Of a DNA stretch of 64,000 nt, positions 61,701 through 64,000 are shown in pieces. The notes beneath the pieces are model-generated. The model was given only the letters and a program-made list of their open reading frames with translations. It had not been told where the DNA came from and made no database searches. The stretch's first letter is position 1. Each line of letters opens with the position of its first letter. Made by a program: the position numbers and the translations under genes. The DNA lies in the NCBI RefSeq assembly GCF_018332455.1, contig NZ_BOPZ01000006.1:1-64000 (forward strand). The letters are read 5' to 3'. The DNA comes from Clostridium polyendosporum (lineage in GTDB: Bacteria; Bacillota; Clostridia; Clostridiales; Clostridiaceae).

Positions 61701-62486
61701 ATGAAATATTATGTTGTTGATGCATTTGCAGATAAGGTGTTTGAAGGAAATCCGGCAGGTGTATGTGTGCTTGATAAGTGGCTTTCTGATGATACGATGC
61801 AGAAAATAGCTGTGGAAAATAATTTATCTGAAACTGCATTTACGGTAAAAGAAAATGATGGATATCGACTTAGATGGTTTACTCCCGGTGGAGAAATTGA
61901 TTTATGCGGACATGCTACTTTAGCAACAGGTTATATCTTAATGTGTTTTGTAGAAAAAGATGCACAGACGATTCATTTTGATACGTTGGGCGGTAAACTC
62001 ACAGTAACGAAAAAGGGTGATTTGTATGAAATGGATTTTCCGAGTATTGAAACAGAGCCATATGAATTGACAGATGCCATGATTGATGCATTGGGAGTGA
62101 CACCTGTTGAAGTATATAAGGGGCGTGATTTGATATTTCTTCTGGACAGCGAAGAAACGGTACATAATCTAACACCTGATTTTGAGAAAATCAAACAATT
62201 TCCAGAAGGACTTGCGGTCTTTGTGACTGCAAAAGGGAAAGAATATGATTTTGTATCCAGATCCTTCTGGCCAAAACTAAATGTCAACGAAGATCCGGTA
62301 TGTGGTTCTATGCATTGTAGTCTTCTGCCTTACTGGTATAAGAAACTGAATAAGACTGAAATGGTGGCAAGACAGGTATCGAAACGAGGCGGTACGCTTT
62401 ATCTGACTTATTGTGGAGAACGTATTAAGATGAGTGGCAAAGCTGCCCTTTATTCTATTGCAGAAATTTTTATTGAGGAGTACTAA
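61701..62486 (+). CDS. PhzF-family isomerase
   Basis: This 261-residue protein has the diaminopimelate-epimerase-like fold. DAFADKVFEGNPAGVC is the family start. Glu in LSETAF is the catalytic acid, and LCGHATLA and DPVCGSMHCSLLPYW are the paired loops. The substrate is unknown; PhzF homologues isomerise small amino-acid-like or aromatic compounds. AGGAGG site. The azlC start overlaps its stop by only a few bases. Confidence 0.9.
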   Translation: MKYYVVDAFADKVFEGNPAGVCVLDKWLSDDTMQKIAVENNLSETAFTVKENDGYRLRWFTPGGEIDLCGHATLATGYILMCFVEKDAQTIHFDTLGGKLTVTKKGDLYEMDFPSIETEPYELTDAMIDALGVTPVEVYKGRDLIFLLDSEETVHNLTPDFEKIKQFPEGLAVFVTAKGKEYDFVSRSFWPKLNVNEDPVCGSMHCSLLPYWYKKLNKTEMVARQVSKRGGTLYLTYCGERIKMSGKAALYSIAEIFIEEY

Positions 62487-62487
62487 A

Positions 62488-63189
62488 ATGAGTAGAGGAA
62501 AACAGTATTTAGCAGGCGTAAGGGCAGGACTTCCGGTAGTCCTTGGCTTTATTCCAGTAGGGATTGCCTATGCTATGATGGCAGGACAGAGCGGTCTTTC
62601 TATAAGCCAGACAGTTATGATGTCAGTTTTGGTATTTGCCGGATCCAGCCAGATGATGGCTGCAGGGATGTTTGCCCAGGGGGCAGGCATATTTGCAGTA
62701 GTAATTACAACATTTATTTTAAATTTTAGGCATCTGATGATGAGTACCTGTGTGATGAACCGTTTAAAAGGAACAAAAGCAGGAATGAAATTATTACTTG
62801 CTTTTGGTATTACTGATGAATCATTTGCTATCTTTACAACTATGGATGAAGAAAAGTGCTCTTCCTTTTTCTTTTTTGGTTTGATATCTACCACCTATTC
62901 TTCATGGATTGCAGGAACGGTGATTGGATGTGTGGCATCACAGTTTCTTCCAACTGTGGTATCAGGTAGTCTTGGTATAGCGCTATATGCCATGTTTATC
63001 GGATTATTAGTTCCGAATGTTAAGAAAAGTCTGAGGCTTGGTATAGTAGTACTGATAACAGCGGTTATAAATCTTATTTTAAGCAGATTTATGCTATCTA
63101 GTTGGGCTATTATTTTTGCAACACTAATTAGTGCGGCGATTGGCGTAGTTATTGTGGAAAATGAAGAAGATGTTGCTGTTGCAGAGTAA
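62488..63189 (+). CDS. azlC: AzlC branched-chain amino acid exporter, large subunit
   Basis: This 233-residue membrane protein has about seven helices and the AzlC signature GLPVVLGFIPVGIAYAMMAG, GSSQMMAAGMFAQGA, and NFRHLMMS. It exports branched-chain or related amino acids with AzlD. The frame is open from 62434, but ATG 62488 has GAGGAG at 62475-62480. Confidence 0.95.
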   Translation: MSRGKQYLAGVRAGLPVVLGFIPVGIAYAMMAGQSGLSISQTVMMSVLVFAGSSQMMAAGMFAQGAGIFAVVITTFILNFRHLMMSTCVMNRLKGTKAGMKLLLAFGITDESFAIFTTMDEEKCSSFFFFGLISTTYSSWIAGTVIGCVASQFLPTVVSGSLGIALYAMFIGLLVPNVKKSLRLGIVVLITAVINLILSRFMLSSWAIIFATLISAAIGVVIVENEEDVAVAE

Positions 63190-63208
63190 GTATAGGGATG
63201 TGATATAA

Positions 63209-63514
63209 ATGAGAATTTATTTATTGATTATAGGGATGATGATTGTAACTTATATACCAAGAGCAATACCAGCAGTGTTGGTTGATAGGATAAAGTGTGG
63301 GAAAAGAATGGAAGAATTTTTGAGTTTGATTCCATATACCGCAATGACCGCACTGATATTTCCGGGAGTATTATCGGTTGATACAAATCATATGAGCGTT
63401 GGTACCATAGGTGCATTGGCGGCTATACTTCTTAGTTGGGTAAGGTTACCGATTACTATGGTGGTCATTGGTGCTGTACTGGTTGATATAATTGTTTACA
63501 TGGTCTTAGGCTGA
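63209..63514 (+). CDS. azlD: AzlD small subunit
   Basis: This 101-residue protein with three or four helices opens IIGMMIVTYIPRAIPAVLVD, the AzlD family text. It pairs with AzlC as the exporter. GGGATG-type ribosome site. Control is probably by the MocR regulator upstream together with phzF. Confidence 0.95.
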   Translation: MRIYLLIIGMMIVTYIPRAIPAVLVDRIKCGKRMEEFLSLIPYTAMTALIFPGVLSVDTNHMSVGTIGALAAILLSWVRLPITMVVIGAVLVDIIVYMVLG

Positions 63515-63573
63515 GTATAAAAAGATGACAATGCTTGCTATAATATTAGCACATAAAAGAATTAGGTGATTAT

Positions 63574-64000
63574 ATGAGTAATATTTGGAATCCGTGGCAT
63601 GGATGCCGCAAAGTAAGCGAGGGATGTCAAAACTGTTATATGTACTTTTTAGACTCAACTCGTAACCGACATGGTAGTGAGATATATAAAGTTAAGAATA
63701 ATTTTAATTTGCCGTTGAAAAAGGATCGTCAAGGAAATTATAAAATCAAAAGTGGAGAAAGAATAAGGGTGTGTATGACCTCCGACTTTTTCCTTGAAGA
63801 GGCAGATTCTTGGAGAGATGAAGCATGGGATATGATGAGGCAGCGACCAGATGTATTATTTTTTCTCCTCACCAAAAGAGCCGAGCGTGTTGAAACGTGT
63901 CTTCCAAAAGATTGGGGTAATGGTTGGAATAATATATGCATGAATGTAACAGCAGAAAATCAACGCAGAGCTGACGAGAGGATATCAATATTATTAGACT
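63574..64000 (+). CDS. DUF5131 (phage Gp37/Gp68-like) protein, partial
   Basis: The frame starting at ATG 63574 reads SNIWNPWHGCRKVSEGCQNC then RVCMTSDFFLEEADSWRDEA and FFLLTKRAERV. This is the DUF5131/Gp37-Gp68 family, whose WNP-x-GC-x4-S-x-GC-x2-C Cys motif binds a metal or cluster. The gene continues past the window edge. It stands free of the azl operon, with TATAATATTAGCAC-like promoter sequence before it. Confidence 0.9.
   Translation, partial: MSNIWNPWHGCRKVSEGCQNCYMYFLDSTRNRHGSEIYKVKNNFNLPLKKDRQGNYKIKSGERIRVCMTSDFFLEEADSWRDEAWDMMRQRPDVLFFLLTKRAERVETCLPKDWGNGWNNICMNVTAENQRRADERISILLD

Overview
The window looks like chromosome of a low-GC, spore-forming Clostridium (sensu stricto, possibly the solvent-forming group). 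The signs are AT-rich codons, strong AGGAGG ribosome sites with many GTG/TTG starts, a pta-ackA pair, a Spo0E-like phosphatase, ferredoxin/flavodoxin-type enzymes and a Clostridium-type Cys-rich-peptide/radical-SAM cluster. The species assignment is inference.

Layout. 1-1.4 kb: 3' end of a group II intron and a dead IS4-type transposase. 1.4-5.1 kb: a compact RiPP locus: a SPASM radical SAM maturase, three tandem Cys-rich precursor peptides (the first too short for most gene callers) and a second radical SAM protein. 5.2-5.7 kb: two truncated IS3-type transposases joined at a perfect 48-bp palindrome. 5.8-23.9 kb and 30.5 kb: an electrophile/redox-stress island. Three intact AdhR-like MerR regulators and one remnant sit among nine operators that all have a 19-bp -35/-10 spacer. 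The genes are flavoproteins, flavodoxins, a ferredoxin-tailed aldo/keto reductase, an iron alcohol dehydrogenase, a cupin, a MATE exporter and DUF4405 membrane proteins, with broken duplicates of the same genes between them. Within the island lie a methyltransferase plus two-component system and a DUF362/permease pair that share a duplicated leader.

24.0-29.8 kb: nickel uptake and nickel-pincer cofactor genes (cbiM-cbiQ-cbiO-larC-larE-larB), with no larA in the window. 30-38.4 kb: an orphan PTS IIB, lipid kinase, methyltransferase, DsrE-like protein, HD protein, L,D-transpeptidase and a DUF2975/HTH/DUF4153-like trio. 38.9-44.4 kb: an aminotransferase with an ECF S-component, then a VTC-DUF4956-Cthe_2159-like surface cluster. 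44.4-53 kb: a mosaic of IS605/TnpB, MITE and group II intron remnants, broken gene tails, and three unusual genes (two Tyr-rich proteins sharing a TTG start, and a GC-rich helical plus tachylectin-like protein). 53.2-57.4 kb: a tandemly duplicated ~340-bp leader, a chimeric GntP/beta-carbonic anhydrase ORF, pta, ackA and a Spo0E-like gene. 57.4-60 kb: group II and IS605 ends and decayed genes. 60.2-63.5 kb: a MocR-type regulator with phzF and azlCD. A DUF5131-type gene runs off the right edge.

Two themes run through the window. One is repeated duplication and decay: fragments of the alcohol dehydrogenase, aldo/keto reductase, iron-sulfur flavoprotein, DUF4405, MerR and a FAD-enzyme-like tail lie beside relatives. 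The other is a set of small dispersed palindromes tied to terminators. The best candidates for under-described biology are the three-peptide RiPP locus with a shared C-x2-G-x2-C-x2-G core, the nine-site AdhR-like regulon, the tectonin/zinc-repeat accessory genes, and the duplicated leader in front of the chimeric permease.
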